Source: Acuticoccus sp051016205 (GTDB taxonomy: Bacteria > Pseudomonadota > Alphaproteobacteria > Rhizobiales > Amorphaceae). From it: a stretch of DNA of 64,000 nucleotides. Location: NCBI GenBank assembly GCA_051016205.1, contig CP136534.1:1922001-1986000 (forward strand). The letters run 5' to 3'. The notes under the pieces were generated by a model. The model had not been told where the DNA came from, did no database searches, and saw only the letters and a program-made list of their open reading frames with translations. The position numbers and the translations under genes are program-made. How positions within the stretch are numbered: the first letter of the stretch is position 1; the number at the start of each line of letters is the position of its first letter. Of the stretch, positions 43,145-52,239 are shown one piece after another.

Positions 43145-43166
43145 ATCTGACTGTGTACAGTCAGAT
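43145..43166. promoter_or_regulatory. Perfect dyad upstream of parC
   Basis: ATCTGACTG-TGTA-CAGTCAGAT is a perfect 9-bp inverted repeat with a 4-nt centre, about 70 bp upstream of the parC start and 100 bp after the SOUL gene. No T-run follows it. An operator or a short hairpin are both possible. Confidence 0.45.
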
Positions 43167-43234
43167 GCGAATGGCTCTAGCGCTTGCCCCCTGGCCGCGA
43201 CGGCTCTATCGCCACAGTGTTGGGTGGAGTGGCC

Positions 43235-45478
43235 ATGAGCGATGAACTGATCCCGCCGATGGATGAAAGCGTCGACCTTAAGGACGCGCTGGAGGAGCGC
43301 TACCTTGCCTACGCGCTCTCCACCATCATGCACCGCGCGCTGCCTGATGTGCGCGATGGCCTGAAACCGGTTCACCGCAGGCTCCTGTTTGCCATGCGCC
43401 AACTGCGGCTCGACCCTGGCGCGGCGTTCAAAAAGTCCGCCCGTGTGGTGGGCGATGTCATCGGCAAGTTCCACCCCCATGGCGACCAGGCGGTTTATGA
43501 CGCTCTGGTGCGTTTGGCGCAGGACTTTGCCGTGCGCTACCCGCTGGTGGACGGCCAGGGCAATTTCGGCACTGTCGACGGGGATGGCGCGGCCGCCATG
43601 CGCTACACCGAGGCGCGGCTGACGGAGGTCGCCCGCCTGCTTCTGGATGGTCTCGACGAAGATGCCGTGGACTTCCGCGAGACCTACGATGGCTCCGAGG
43701 AAGAGCCAGTCGTTCTGCCAGGCGGCTTTCCCAATCTCCTCGCCAATGGCTCTTCGGGAATTGCCGTTGGGATGGCCACGAGCGTGCCTCCCCACAACGC
43801 GGCCGAGGTGGCAACGGCTGCCCTTCACATCATCAAGCACCCCGAAGCGCGGCTCGACACGATCCTTGAGATGATCCCTGGGCCCGATTTCCCCACAGGC
43901 GGCATTGTCGTGGAGCCGAGGGCGCAGATTGTGGACGCCTATCGCACCGGTCGCGGCGGATTTCGCACACGCGCCCGTTGGGAACGCCAGGATGGGGTGC
44001 GGGGCCAGTGGGTCATCATCGTCACCGAAATCCCCTATCAGGTGCAAAAGAGCCGGTTGATCGAGAGGATTGCCGAGCTTCTTGAAGCCAAGAAACTCCC
44101 CCTCCTCGGCGATGTGCGTGACGAAAGCGCTGAGGACCTTCGCATTGTCCTCGAGCCACGTTCGCGCACCGTCGACCCTGTGCTGTTAATGGAAAGCCTT
44201 TTCAAGCTCACCGATCTTGAATCGCGCATTCCCCTCAACATGAACGTCCTCATGGACGGGCAGGTGCCGCGCGTTGTGGGCCTTGTGGAGGTGATCCGGG
44301 CCTGGCTCGATCACCTCAAAGTGGTGACGGTGCGGCGTGCCAAGCACCGCCTTGGCAAGGTCATCCACCGGCTTGAGGTGCTTGACGGCTTCCTCGTGGT
44401 CTACCTCGACCTCGACAAGGTGATTTCGATCATCCGCTACGCCGATGACGCCAAGGCCGAACTGATTGCCGAGTTCACCCTTACCGATGTGCAGGCTGAA
44501 GCCATCCTCAACATGCGCCTACGCTCTTTGCGCCGGCTTGAGGAGATGGAGATTCGCCGCGAGCACGAGCGTCTGACCGCCGAGCGGGCCGAGCTTGAAG
44601 AGCTGATTGGCGATGATGCCAAGCAGTGGGACCGTGTGTCCAAATCCGTCCGCCATGTGCGCGACGCTTTCGGTCCGAAGACCGAGCTTGGCGCCCGCCG
44701 CACCACATTCGAGACCGCGCCAGAGGCAAGCGCTGACGATGTGGCCGAGGCGATGATCGAGCGTGAGCCGGTCACCGTGGTCCTGTCCCAAAAGGGGTGG
44801 ATCCGCGTCATGAAAGGCCATGCGAAGGATCAGTCGGGCCTTGCCTTCCGCCAGGATGACGGCCTTGGCGCGTGGCTTCATGCGGAGACCACCGACAAGT
44901 TGTTGGTGTTCGCTTCCGATGGGCGCGTCTACACCCTTGGCGTCGACAAGCTCCCCGGCGGGCGTGGCCATGGCGAACCCCTGCGCCTGATCCTGGAGAT
45001 GGAAGCGGGCGTTGAGATTGCCGCCATCGGCAAGCACGAGCCCGACACCATGTGGATTATCGCCTCCAAGGTGGGCCGGGGCTTCCTGGTGGCAGCGGAC
45101 GATCTTGTGGCCAACACCAAGCGCGGCCGACAGGTGATGTCCCCTGCCTCAGGCGACACGGTGTTGCGCGCTGTGGAGGCGGCGGGCGATCACGTGGCTG
45201 TGGTCGGCGAGAACCGCAAACTTTTGGTCTTCCCCATCGAGCAGATCCCCACCCTTGCCAAAGGCCGCGGCGTGCGGCTGCAAAAATACAAGGACGGGGG
45301 CTTGAGCGACGTCAGGGTCTTCAAGGCCGACGAAGGGCTCGTCTGGCGCGACAGTGCCGGGCGCGAACATCGCCGCTCCTTGGAAGACCTTCGCGAGTAT
45401 CGCGGCGAGCGCGCCTCGGCAGGGCGTGTGGTGCCCAACGGCTTCCCCCGTTCCACAAGGTTCGAGCCTCAGCCTTGA
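43235..45478 (+). CDS. parC: DNA topoisomerase IV subunit A
   Basis: The 747-residue protein has the type IIA A-subunit core: ALPDVRDGLKPVHRRLLFAM, FHPHGDQAVYDALVRLAQDF and the catalytic tyrosine Tyr124 in AAMRYTEARL. It then has a C-terminal DNA-wrapping domain without the GyrA-box, which identifies ParC rather than GyrA. It decatenates daughter chromosomes. At the quinolone-determining position the residue is Gln85 instead of Ser. ATG 43235 has GGAG 5 nt upstream; the open frame from 43184 is not used. parE is not in the window. Confidence 0.95.
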   Translation: MSDELIPPMDESVDLKDALEERYLAYALSTIMHRALPDVRDGLKPVHRRLLFAMRQLRLDPGAAFKKSARVVGDVIGKFHPHGDQAVYDALVRLAQDFAVRYPLVDGQGNFGTVDGDGAAAMRYTEARLTEVARLLLDGLDEDAVDFRETYDGSEEEPVVLPGGFPNLLANGSSGIAVGMATSVPPHNAAEVATAALHIIKHPEARLDTILEMIPGPDFPTGGIVVEPRAQIVDAYRTGRGGFRTRARWERQDGVRGQWVIIVTEIPYQVQKSRLIERIAELLEAKKLPLLGDVRDESAEDLRIVLEPRSRTVDPVLLMESLFKLTDLESRIPLNMNVLMDGQVPRVVGLVEVIRAWLDHLKVVTVRRAKHRLGKVIHRLEVLDGFLVVYLDLDKVISIIRYADDAKAELIAEFTLTDVQAEAILNMRLRSLRRLEEMEIRREHERLTAERAELEELIGDDAKQWDRVSKSVRHVRDAFGPKTELGARRTTFETAPEASADDVAEAMIEREPVTVVLSQKGWIRVMKGHAKDQSGLAFRQDDGLGAWLHAETTDKLLVFASDGRVYTLGVDKLPGGRGHGEPLRLILEMEAGVEIAAIGKHEPDTMWIIASKVGRGFLVAADDLVANTKRGRQVMSPASGDTVLRAVEAAGDHVAVVGENRKLLVFPIEQIPTLAKGRGVRLQKYKDGGLSDVRVFKADEGLVWRDSAGREHRRSLEDLREYRGERASAGRVVPNGFPRSTRFEPQP

Positions 45479-45565
45479 GAGGCGGAGCGCTCTATTGGTG
45501 AACGCCGTTGCGGTTGGAACGGCCGATTGGGCCGTGCCTTGCTGCTCCCGCCGATGGACAATTTT

Positions 45566-45634
45566 CCCGCGGAGGGGACCTCGCCTCAACCCACGCTTCG
45601 CTCTTCGGGGTTGACCCGAGGTCCCCTCCGCGGG
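45566..45634. repeat. Palindromic intergenic element, copy 2: long compound hairpin
   Basis: In the convergent space between parC and bpt, an 18-bp perfect stem (45566-45583 with 45617-45634, arm CCCGCGGAGGGGACCTCG) encloses a 2x2 mismatch. Inside that is a further 7-bp stem (TCAACCC 45586-45592 with GGGTTGA 45608-45614) and a 15-nt loop. The 69-nt structure is the strongest hairpin in the window. It may terminate both convergent genes and resembles interspersed palindromic repeats of rhizobial genomes. Confidence 0.75.
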
Positions 45635-45645
45635 GTTCTGAAAGT

Positions 45646-45691
45646 GTCGGCTCCGAAGGAACGTCGCTGCTTTGGTGTCTCACCAAAGGAA
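45646..45691. repeat. Palindromic element copy 2, flanking module shared with 16.6 kb
   Basis: GTCGGCTCC (45646-45654) is followed by GGAACGTCG and then a perfect hairpin CTTTGGTG-TCT-CACCAAAG (45670-45688). The same outer words GTCGGCTCC, GGAA-GTCG and TCTCACCAAAGGAA flank the hairpins at 16574-16680, so the two intergenic regions share a modular repeat. The remaining bases of this 295-bp spacer show no gene. Confidence 0.6.
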
Positions 45692-45773
45692 CTGTCTGGG
45701 AGGGTGGCGGTACGGCCGTTCATTCATCGCATAGCTGGCCGAGAAACGTGGGGTCAGCACGCAATGGGGCGCG

Positions 45774-46658
45774 CTAGAACTCGGCGGGCTGCCAGCCTTT
45801 GGGGCCGAGGTGTTCCTGGGGGCGGAAGCGGGACTTGTAGGCCATCTTGTCCGACCCGTGCACCCAGTAGCCGAGGTAGACGTAAGGAAGGTCCAACTCT
45901 GCGGCGCGGCGGATATGGTCCAAAATCATGTAGGTGCCGAGGCTTTCGGCAGCAAAATCCGGCTCGAAGTACGAGTAGACCATCGACAGCCCATCGCACA
46001 AAATGTCGGTCAGCGCGGCGGCCACCAAGGGCCCGCGTGTCTGCCCACGCACCTTCTGGCGGTACTCGAACAGGCGCGTGTCGACGTGGGTGTCCTCCAC
46101 CATCATGGCGTAATCGAGGACCGTCATGTCCGCCATGCCGCCGTCGGCGTGGCGGCTATCCAGGTACGCCCGGAAGATGGAGTATTGCTCTGACGAAGGC
46201 AGGGGCGGCCGTTCGTGCCGCACAAGATTGGCGTTTGCCTTCGCGATCCGCTTCAGCGACCGCGTCCACTCGAAATCGTCCACCAGAACGCGCACGGATA
46301 CGCAAGCGCGGCAGCCCTCGCAGGCAGGGCGGTAGGCAATGTTCTGGCTGCGACGGAAACCGCCTTGGGTCAGAAGGTCGTTCAACGCTTCCGCCCGCTC
46401 CCCCACCAAGTGGGTGAAGACTTTCCGTTCAAAACGGTGAGGCAGATAGGGGCAGGGCGCAGCCGCGGTCAGATAAAATTGCGGGTGCTCGGTGACCCTG
46501 CGGATGGCCACGCGCCTGCGCCGCCGCACCGGCTTTTGCAAAGGCGCATCTTTGGTGGGCGCGGAATTGGCCTTCGTGGTGGACGGGGTCTCGCCCGCGG
46601 CCGGCTTTGCGGCGCGCAGTTGTTGCGTCTCGTCGAAGCGGTCGTTCGACTTCACCAT
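45774..46658 (-). CDS. bpt: Aspartate/glutamate leucyltransferase (N-end-rule aminoacyl-tRNA-protein transferase)
   Basis: The 294-residue protein matches the Bpt/Ate family: TEHPQFYLTAAAPCPYLPHR, the cysteine segment RPACEGCRACVSVRV, and GYWVHGSDKMAYKSRF near the C-terminus. It attaches Leu (or Arg) to N-terminal Asp/Glu, marking proteins for ClpS-ClpAP degradation. The first 50 residues are a basic, Ala/Pro-rich extension (VRRRRRVAIRR) not needed for the fold. The annotated ATG 46658 has only weak ribosome-binding support, so the true start may be internal. Confidence 0.92.
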   Translation of the reverse strand: MVKSNDRFDETQQLRAAKPAAGETPSTTKANSAPTKDAPLQKPVRRRRRVAIRRVTEHPQFYLTAAAPCPYLPHRFERKVFTHLVGERAEALNDLLTQGGFRRSQNIAYRPACEGCRACVSVRVLVDDFEWTRSLKRIAKANANLVRHERPPLPSSEQYSIFRAYLDSRHADGGMADMTVLDYAMMVEDTHVDTRLFEYRQKVRGQTRGPLVAAALTDILCDGLSMVYSYFEPDFAAESLGTYMILDHIRRAAELDLPYVYLGYWVHGSDKMAYKSRFRPQEHLGPKGWQPAEF

Positions 46659-46722
46659 GGGATCTCAGTCGGCCTCCCCGCCGGTGCCCTGAAAGGACCA
46701 TCGCTCAACCCAAGTCGACTGG

Positions 46723-48525
46723 TCAAATCCCGTACCACCATGGACCGATGAAGCTGAAAGCACCCCACAATAACAGAACTAGGGGCCCGCCCGCGATCAG
46801 AAAGTCTCTGTAGCGATAGTGGCCTGGACCCATCACCAAAAGGTTTGTCTGGTAAGCAACAGGTGTGGCGAAGGAGGCATTAGCCGCAAGGATCACAGTC
46901 ACCACAAACGGCTCCACAGGCACGTTCAACCGTGCCGCCAACCCGATAGCAATGGGTGTAAACAAGACGGCAGCGGCGTTGTTCGTCAAGATGTTGGTGG
47001 TGATAGCGATAATGAGGAAGAGTGCCGACATCACCACCGAAGGGGGCGAATCGGCCAGCACCACAAGGAGCGCGTTGGCCAGAATCTGCGCGCCGCCCGT
47101 TGCCTCAAGCGCGGTGGCTGAGGCAATGGCTGCGGCAATCAGCATCACTATGCGCCCATCCACCACACGGGCCGCCTGACGGGTGTTGAGGCAGCGCGTG
47201 GCAAGCATTCCGAAGGCACCCAGGAGCGCAGCCGCCACAATGGGCATTGCCCCCGTTGCCGCGGCAATGACGACACCGGCGAAGATCGAAAGAGCAACGG
47301 GTGCGCGGCCGCGGGAGGGAACGTCCACAGCCGTCCAGTCGATCAAAAGGACGTCGCGGTTGCCGCGCAGCTCGTCAATGGCGCGGCGCGGGCCAGCAAA
47401 CAGCAACACATCTCCCGCCTCCATGCGCAAATCGGCCATGGGAAGGCGCGGCATGCGGCTGCGACGCTCAATGGCAAGGACCACACAGCCCACCTCGCCG
47501 CGAAAGCCCGACTGGGCCACCGTGCGTCCGATCAGCCGTGAGCCAGGCGCCACGATGGCCTCGGCAAGGGTGACGACGCCGGGCGGGCGATCCTCGTTCG
47601 CCTCCGACATGACGGGGCTGCGGCCCGACAGTGCCTTTTCCAGCGCCTGACGGGTCGCCGCAACAATGACGATGTCACCCGGCTGAAGCGTCAGGTTCTC
47701 GAACGGCGGCAAGTGAGGGCGCTCGCCGCGCTGGACCAGACGCACCGTCATGTCCTTCAACTGGGGGAAGAGACCGGCGTTGGCCGTTGCCCCCACCAAA
47801 GGGTGGCCTGCGCGGATCGGAATCTCGGCGATGAACTGTTTGCCGCCGCTGGCACGGATGGCCTCCGCCATGGTCCGCCGCTCGCGCAAAAGGAAAGGCA
47901 GGATGCCCAGAACGTAGGGCAGTCCCACAGCGACCATCATCAGCGCGATGGGGGTGAAGGAGAAAAACCCCAGCGACACAGCGCCCGACTGGTGGGCCAC
48001 GTTGGCGGCCAGAAGGTTGGTGGACGAGCCGATCAGCGTCGTCATCCCGCCTAGGATGGTCACGAACGACAATGGCATCAAAAACCGAGAGGACGGGGCT
48101 TTGATGGCCGCCGCCAACGCGGAGATGATGGGGATGAACATCACCACAACAGGCGTGTTGTTCAAAAACGCCGAAAGCGTGCCGATCACCAGGAAGACGG
48201 CTGAGATGGCGACAATGCCCTTCGCGCTCACCCAGCGCACAAGGGTTTGGGCCGGCCGCTCCAACGCATCGGTGTGAAACAGGCCCTGGCCGACAATGAG
48301 GAGCGCCACGATGGTGACGAGACCAGGGTTGGCAAAGCCGGACAAGATGTCATCCGCACCCAAGATGCCCGACTGCGTGGGCAGGCGGAAGATGACGAAG
48401 ATGCCGAGATAGGCGGCAATCACACCAAGGCTGACGGCCTCGATGGAGTAGCGCTCGGTGGCATAAAGCAGCGTGGAGATGGCAATGACCACAAGGGTCG
48501 CCGCCATCGCAGGATCCATCGCCAT
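46723..48525 (-). CDS. SLC13/DASS-type permease with two RCK_C (TrkA-C) domains
   Basis: The 600-residue membrane protein has two membrane halves, each with a substrate-binding asparagine motif (NNTPVVVMFIPI near residue 117 and NNAAAVLFTPIAI near residue 523). A cytoplasmic region of about 220 residues between them holds two TrkA-C-like domains (GHPLVGATANAGLF...; VAPGSRLIGRTVAQSGFRG...). This YfbS/SLC13 architecture is known for sulfate or dicarboxylate family carriers. The substrate is unknown. It stands alone between bpt and the threonine ammonia-lyase gene. Confidence 0.9.
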   Translation of the reverse strand: MAMDPAMAATLVVIAISTLLYATERYSIEAVSLGVIAAYLGIFVIFRLPTQSGILGADDILSGFANPGLVTIVALLIVGQGLFHTDALERPAQTLVRWVSAKGIVAISAVFLVIGTLSAFLNNTPVVVMFIPIISALAAAIKAPSSRFLMPLSFVTILGGMTTLIGSSTNLLAANVAHQSGAVSLGFFSFTPIALMMVAVGLPYVLGILPFLLRERRTMAEAIRASGGKQFIAEIPIRAGHPLVGATANAGLFPQLKDMTVRLVQRGERPHLPPFENLTLQPGDIVIVAATRQALEKALSGRSPVMSEANEDRPPGVVTLAEAIVAPGSRLIGRTVAQSGFRGEVGCVVLAIERRSRMPRLPMADLRMEAGDVLLFAGPRRAIDELRGNRDVLLIDWTAVDVPSRGRAPVALSIFAGVVIAAATGAMPIVAAALLGAFGMLATRCLNTRQAARVVDGRIVMLIAAAIASATALEATGGAQILANALLVVLADSPPSVVMSALFLIIAITTNILTNNAAAVLFTPIAIGLAARLNVPVEPFVVTVILAANASFATPVAYQTNLLVMGPGHYRYRDFLIAGGPLVLLLWGAFSFIGPWWYGI

Positions 48526-48602
48526 ATTATGGGCTCGTGGCCACGTGCATCAGCCCCTTGCCAACCGTTCGCGCGCATTAGTGGCGCATCGGCTGCGGCG
48601 GG

Positions 48603-49847
48603 TCAAAAGCGGCCGTCCACACGGTCGGAGATGTCGATCAGAAGGCCGGTTTGCGTGGCCTTGTCCATGATGGCTTCTGTATGGGTGTCGTCCTTGGTCT
48701 CAATGGTGAGGCGCACCGTTGTGGCCTTGGCAGGGTGGGTGAGGGCGAGGCGGTGGTGGGTCACTTCCAAAATGTTGCCTCCGGCAGCGCCCACAGCGCC
48801 TGTGATGCGGGCCAGCACCCCAGGTTCGTCCGTGAAGGTTGCCTCAAGCGTGACAATGCGTCGTTCGCGCGCCAGTTCGCGCACCATGATGGAGGCGATC
48901 AGCCGCGCATCGATGTTGCCGCCGCACAAAACGAGGCCGACAGTGCGCCCCTGGAAGCGGGCAGGGTCGGACATCAAGGCGGCAAGTCCGGCAGCGCCAG
49001 CCCCTTCCGCCATGGTCTTTTGCAAGGTGAGGTAGGCGTTGACGGCCCGCTCGATGGCCTCCTCGTCCACAAGGAGGATGGTGCCCACATGGGCCCGAAT
49101 GATGGGGAGCGTTCGTGCCCCAACGGCTTTGACGGCAATGCCCTCGGCCAGGGTGGCGCCGCCGCAAGGGGCGTCATGTCCCCCGAGGGCCGCGTGGGCT
49201 GAGGGGTAAAGGGCTGCCTCAACGCCGGTGACGCGGCAGTCTGGTTTCAAGGCATGGGCGGCCAAGGCGATGCCGCCGATCAGTCCGCCGCCGCCCACCG
49301 GAACGATGATGTCATCCAGCGTCGGCACGGCGTGCAGCATCTCAAGCCCGACGGTACCCTGACCGGCGATGATGTTGTCGTCGTCATAAGGGTGGACGAG
49401 GATGCGGCCCTCCGAGGCCTGAAGTTCCGCGCACGCCTGTGCCGATTCGAAAAGTGTCTCGCCGCTCAGGACCACTTTGGCGCCGTGGCTTTCGGTGGCG
49501 GCCACCTTCACGAAAGGGGTGCGGGCGGGCATGACGATGGTGGCCGAGATGCCAAGGCGCGCGGCGTGGTAGGCGACCGCCTGGGCGTGGTTGCCTGCGG
49601 ACATGGCCACCACACCGGCTGCTCTCTCGTCGGCACTGAGGGAGGACAGTTTGATGAAAGCGCCACGGTCCTTGAACGAGCCGGTCGCCTGCATGTTCTC
49701 GTATTTCACATAGACATTGGCCCCTGTGAGGGCTGACAGGCGCGGCGCGTGAAGGCACGGCGTTGCCACCGTCACCCCATCCAGCGCCAGTGCGGCCCGC
49801 TCGATATCGGCGAACGAGACCGCGTCCAGCGAAGGATCAGCCGGCAC
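48603..49847 (-). CDS. ilvA: Threonine ammonia-lyase (PLP-dependent, ACT domain)
   Basis: The protein of about 414 residues has the fold-type II PLP core: the lysine motif GSFKDRGA (Lys59 in this start), SAGNHAQAVAY, and PVGGGGLIGG for phosphate binding. It ends in a single ACT-like domain (ATFTDEPGVLARITGAVGAAGGNI). It converts threonine to 2-oxobutyrate, feeding isoleucine synthesis or propionyl-CoA formation. The short ACT tail resembles catabolic/TdcB-like enzymes more than two-ACT IlvA. The start used is GTG 49847, overlapping the hemB stop by 11 bp; GTG 49904 would extend it by 19 residues. Confidence 0.9.
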   Translation of the reverse strand: MPADPSLDAVSFADIERAALALDGVTVATPCLHAPRLSALTGANVYVKYENMQATGSFKDRGAFIKLSSLSADERAAGVVAMSAGNHAQAVAYHAARLGISATIVMPARTPFVKVAATESHGAKVVLSGETLFESAQACAELQASEGRILVHPYDDDNIIAGQGTVGLEMLHAVPTLDDIIVPVGGGGLIGGIALAAHALKPDCRVTGVEAALYPSAHAALGGHDAPCGGATLAEGIAVKAVGARTLPIIRAHVGTILLVDEEAIERAVNAYLTLQKTMAEGAGAAGLAALMSDPARFQGRTVGLVLCGGNIDARLIASIMVRELARERRIVTLEATFTDEPGVLARITGAVGAAGGNILEVTHHRLALTHPAKATTVRLTIETKDDTHTEAIMDKATQTGLLIDISDRVDGRF

Positions 49848-50865
49848 TGATGAGACGCGCTGCCCGCGGCGCGTGATAGGTGAGGATGCCGTCGGCCCCT
49901 GCACGCTTGAAGGCCGTCAGGCACTCCATCATCACCTTGTCGCCGTCAATCCAGCCGTTGGCGGCGGCCGCTTCGATCATCGAGTATTCGCCCGACACCA
50001 TGTAGGCGAAGGTGGGCGCGCCGAAGCGCTCCTTCACGCGGCGCACGATGTCGAGATAGGCAAGGCCGGGCTTGACCATGACCATGTCGGCCGCCTCCTC
50101 AAGGTCAAGCTCTGTCTCGCGCAGTGCCTCGTCGGAGTTGCCCGGGTCCATCTGGTAGGTGCGCTTGTCGCCCTTCAGGGCACTGGAGGCACCAACAGCA
50201 TCGCGGAACGGCCCGTAGAAGGCCGAGGCGTATTTGGCCGCATAGGCCATGATCTGAACGCCCTCGTGGCCGGCCCTGTCGAGGGCTCTGCGGATGGCGC
50301 CGATGCGCCCGTCCATCATGTCCGACGGGGCGATGATGTGGCAGCCGGCATCCGCCTGAACCAGGGACTGGGCAATCAGCTGGGCAACGGTCTCATCGTT
50401 GAGAATCTCATCGCCGGCCATCAGACCGTCGTGGCCGTGGCTGGTGTAAGGATCAAGGGCAACGTCCGTCATGATGCCCACCTCGGGCACCGCCGCGGAG
50501 ATGGCCTTGCAGGCGGTGCAGACGAGGTTGTCAGGGTTTGCCGCCTCTGTCCCCTCAGGATCGCGCACATCGGTGTCGGAGTAGGGGAACAGGGCGACCA
50601 CCGGGATTTTCAGCGCCGCTGCCTCGTGCGCAGCTTCCACGGCAAGATCCACGGAAACGCGAAACACGCCGGGCATGGAGGCGACAGGCTCGCGGTGGCC
50701 CGTCCCCTTGGTGATGAACATGGGCCAGATCAGGTCATCCACCGTCAGCGTCGTCTCGCGGACAAGGCGGCGCGACCAGTCCGTGCGCCTGTTGCGTCGC
50801 ATGCGCCGGCCCTTCAGTACATCGGCCATGTCCGGCGCAACCTGGCGCCGTGTGTGCACATCCAT
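49837..50865 (-). CDS. hemB: Porphobilinogen synthase (5-aminolevulinate dehydratase)
   Basis: The 342-residue enzyme has the two active-site lysines in MAYAAKYASAFYGPF and MVMVKPGLAYLDIV. The metal region reads ALDPYTSHGHDGL, with aspartate where zinc-dependent enzymes have cysteines, so it is the Mg2+/K+-type or metal-independent form found in alphaproteobacteria. It condenses two 5-aminolevulinates in heme synthesis. ATG 50865 has GGGAG 8 nt upstream and is preferred over TTG 50880. Confidence 0.96.
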   Translation of the reverse strand: MDVHTRRQVAPDMADVLKGRRMRRNRRTDWSRRLVRETTLTVDDLIWPMFITKGTGHREPVASMPGVFRVSVDLAVEAAHEAAALKIPVVALFPYSDTDVRDPEGTEAANPDNLVCTACKAISAAVPEVGIMTDVALDPYTSHGHDGLMAGDEILNDETVAQLIAQSLVQADAGCHIIAPSDMMDGRIGAIRRALDRAGHEGVQIMAYAAKYASAFYGPFRDAVGASSALKGDKRTYQMDPGNSDEALRETELDLEEAADMVMVKPGLAYLDIVRRVKERFGAPTFAYMVSGEYSMIEAAAANGWIDGDKVMMECLTAFKRAGADGILTYHAPRAARLISAG

Positions 50866-50982
50866 CGCTTCGTCTCCCAAACACTCACCTTCAGGTTAGA
50901 ACAAAGCGAACCTCGGCGCCACAACAGCAGACCGCCGTACATGCTCGCATCCAAATCTGGCGCAAGTCCTCATCGCTCGATC

Positions 50983-50994
50983 TGATCCGGATCA
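50983..50994. promoter_or_regulatory. Perfect 12-bp palindrome in the hemB / valine-operon divergent spacer
   Basis: TGATCCGGATCA is a perfect palindrome about 97 bp upstream of the acyl-CoA dehydrogenase ATG and 118 bp from the hemB start. It is a candidate operator for the valine-degradation operon or hemB. No regulator gene is adjacent. Confidence 0.35.
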
Positions 50995-51090
50995 ATCCGT
51001 CCAGACCGCCTAGGATTGACGCGGGCCCTTGTGACGGGGGACTAAGGTTACATCCACAACCACCCCATCGCGGCCCGAGACGGATCTGGC

Positions 51091-52239
51091 ATGGACTTTG
51101 AACTGAGCGAGGAGCAACGCGCGTTTCAAGCCATGGCGGCCGACTTTGCTGCTGAGCGCATGGCCCCTTTCGCCGACGCGTGGGACCGTGACTGCACCTT
51201 TCCCGTCGAAACGCTTCAGGAGGCGGCAAGCCTTGGTTTTGCCGCCATGACCGTTGCGTCTGAGTATGGCGGCTCAGGCCTGACACGGCTTGATGCGGCA
51301 ATCATCTTCGAGGCGCTGTCGGCGGCGTGCCCGTCGACGGCCGCCTACATCTCCATCCACAACATGGTGGCGGGGATGATCGACCGGTTCGGCACCGACG
51401 ATCAGCGCATGGCCGAGCTGCCGAGCCTTGCCACCATGGCGCGCTTTGCAAGCTACTGCCTGACGGAGCCAGGCTCTGGCTCGGACGCTGCCTCCTTGCG
51501 CACCCGTGCGGTGCGGGAGGGGGACGACTACGTTTTGAACGGCTCCAAAGCCTTCATCTCAGGCGGCGGTGCGGCGGATCTTTACCTTGTGATGGCCCGC
51601 ACGGGCGGCGAGGGGGCGGGCGGGATCTCCGCCATCCTCGTACCGTCTGATGCCAAGGGGCTGTCCTTCGGGGCGCAGGAGCAAAAACTTGGCTGGCACT
51701 CACAGCCCACAGCTGCGGTCAATTTCGATGGGTGCCGCGTGCCCGTGGCCAACCGGCTCGGGGCTGAAGGCGAGGGCTTCAAAATCGCGATGATGGGGCT
51801 TGATGGCGGGCGGCTCAACATCGGCGCCTGCTCGCTGGGGGCTGGGGATGCGGCGCTCTCGCTCGCTGTTTCCTATGCGGGGGAGCGCAAGCAGTTCGGC
51901 CAGGCCATTGCCGCCTTCCAGGCCACCCAATTCAAGCTGGCGGACATGGCGACCGCTTTGGAGGCGGCAAGGCTCCTCCTTTACAAAGCCGCGCGGGCCG
52001 TGGACGAAGCGGCCCCTGATGCAACGCCCCTTGCCGCAATGGCCAAGCGCCTTGCAACCGACACCGGCTTTACGGTGGTCAATGAAGCGCTCCAGATTCA
52101 CGGCGGCTACGGCTACCTGAGGGATTACAAGCTCGAGAGATACTTGCGCGACGTGCGGGTCCATCAGATCCTTGAAGGCACCAACGAGATCATGCGCGTC
52201 ATTGCCGCCCGCCACCTTCTAAAGCAGTCCAACCGATGA
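51091..52239 (+). CDS. Acyl-CoA dehydrogenase, probable isobutyryl-CoA dehydrogenase
   Basis: The 382-residue flavoenzyme has the ACAD motifs YCLTEPGSGSDAASLRTRA, NGSKAFISGGG, GMRR-like YAGERKQFGQ, and ALQIHGGYGYLRDYKLER with ILEGTNEIMR at the C-terminus. Its place at the head of an operon with 3-hydroxyisobutyryl-CoA hydrolase and 3-hydroxyisobutyrate dehydrogenase makes isobutyryl-CoA (from valine) the most likely substrate. The stop overlaps the hydrolase ATG (ATGA). Confidence 0.9.
   Translation: MDFELSEEQRAFQAMAADFAAERMAPFADAWDRDCTFPVETLQEAASLGFAAMTVASEYGGSGLTRLDAAIIFEALSAACPSTAAYISIHNMVAGMIDRFGTDDQRMAELPSLATMARFASYCLTEPGSGSDAASLRTRAVREGDDYVLNGSKAFISGGGAADLYLVMARTGGEGAGGISAILVPSDAKGLSFGAQEQKLGWHSQPTAAVNFDGCRVPVANRLGAEGEGFKIAMMGLDGGRLNIGACSLGAGDAALSLAVSYAGERKQFGQAIAAFQATQFKLADMATALEAARLLLYKAARAVDEAAPDATPLAAMAKRLATDTGFTVVNEALQIHGGYGYLRDYKLERYLRDVRVHQILEGTNEIMRVIAARHLLKQSNR

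Noticed and set aside
45527..46417. 296-codon frame antisense to bpt through the palindromic element
   Set aside because: Arg/Pro/Ser-rich low-complexity product running through the hairpin repeat; bpt on the other strand is well supported.
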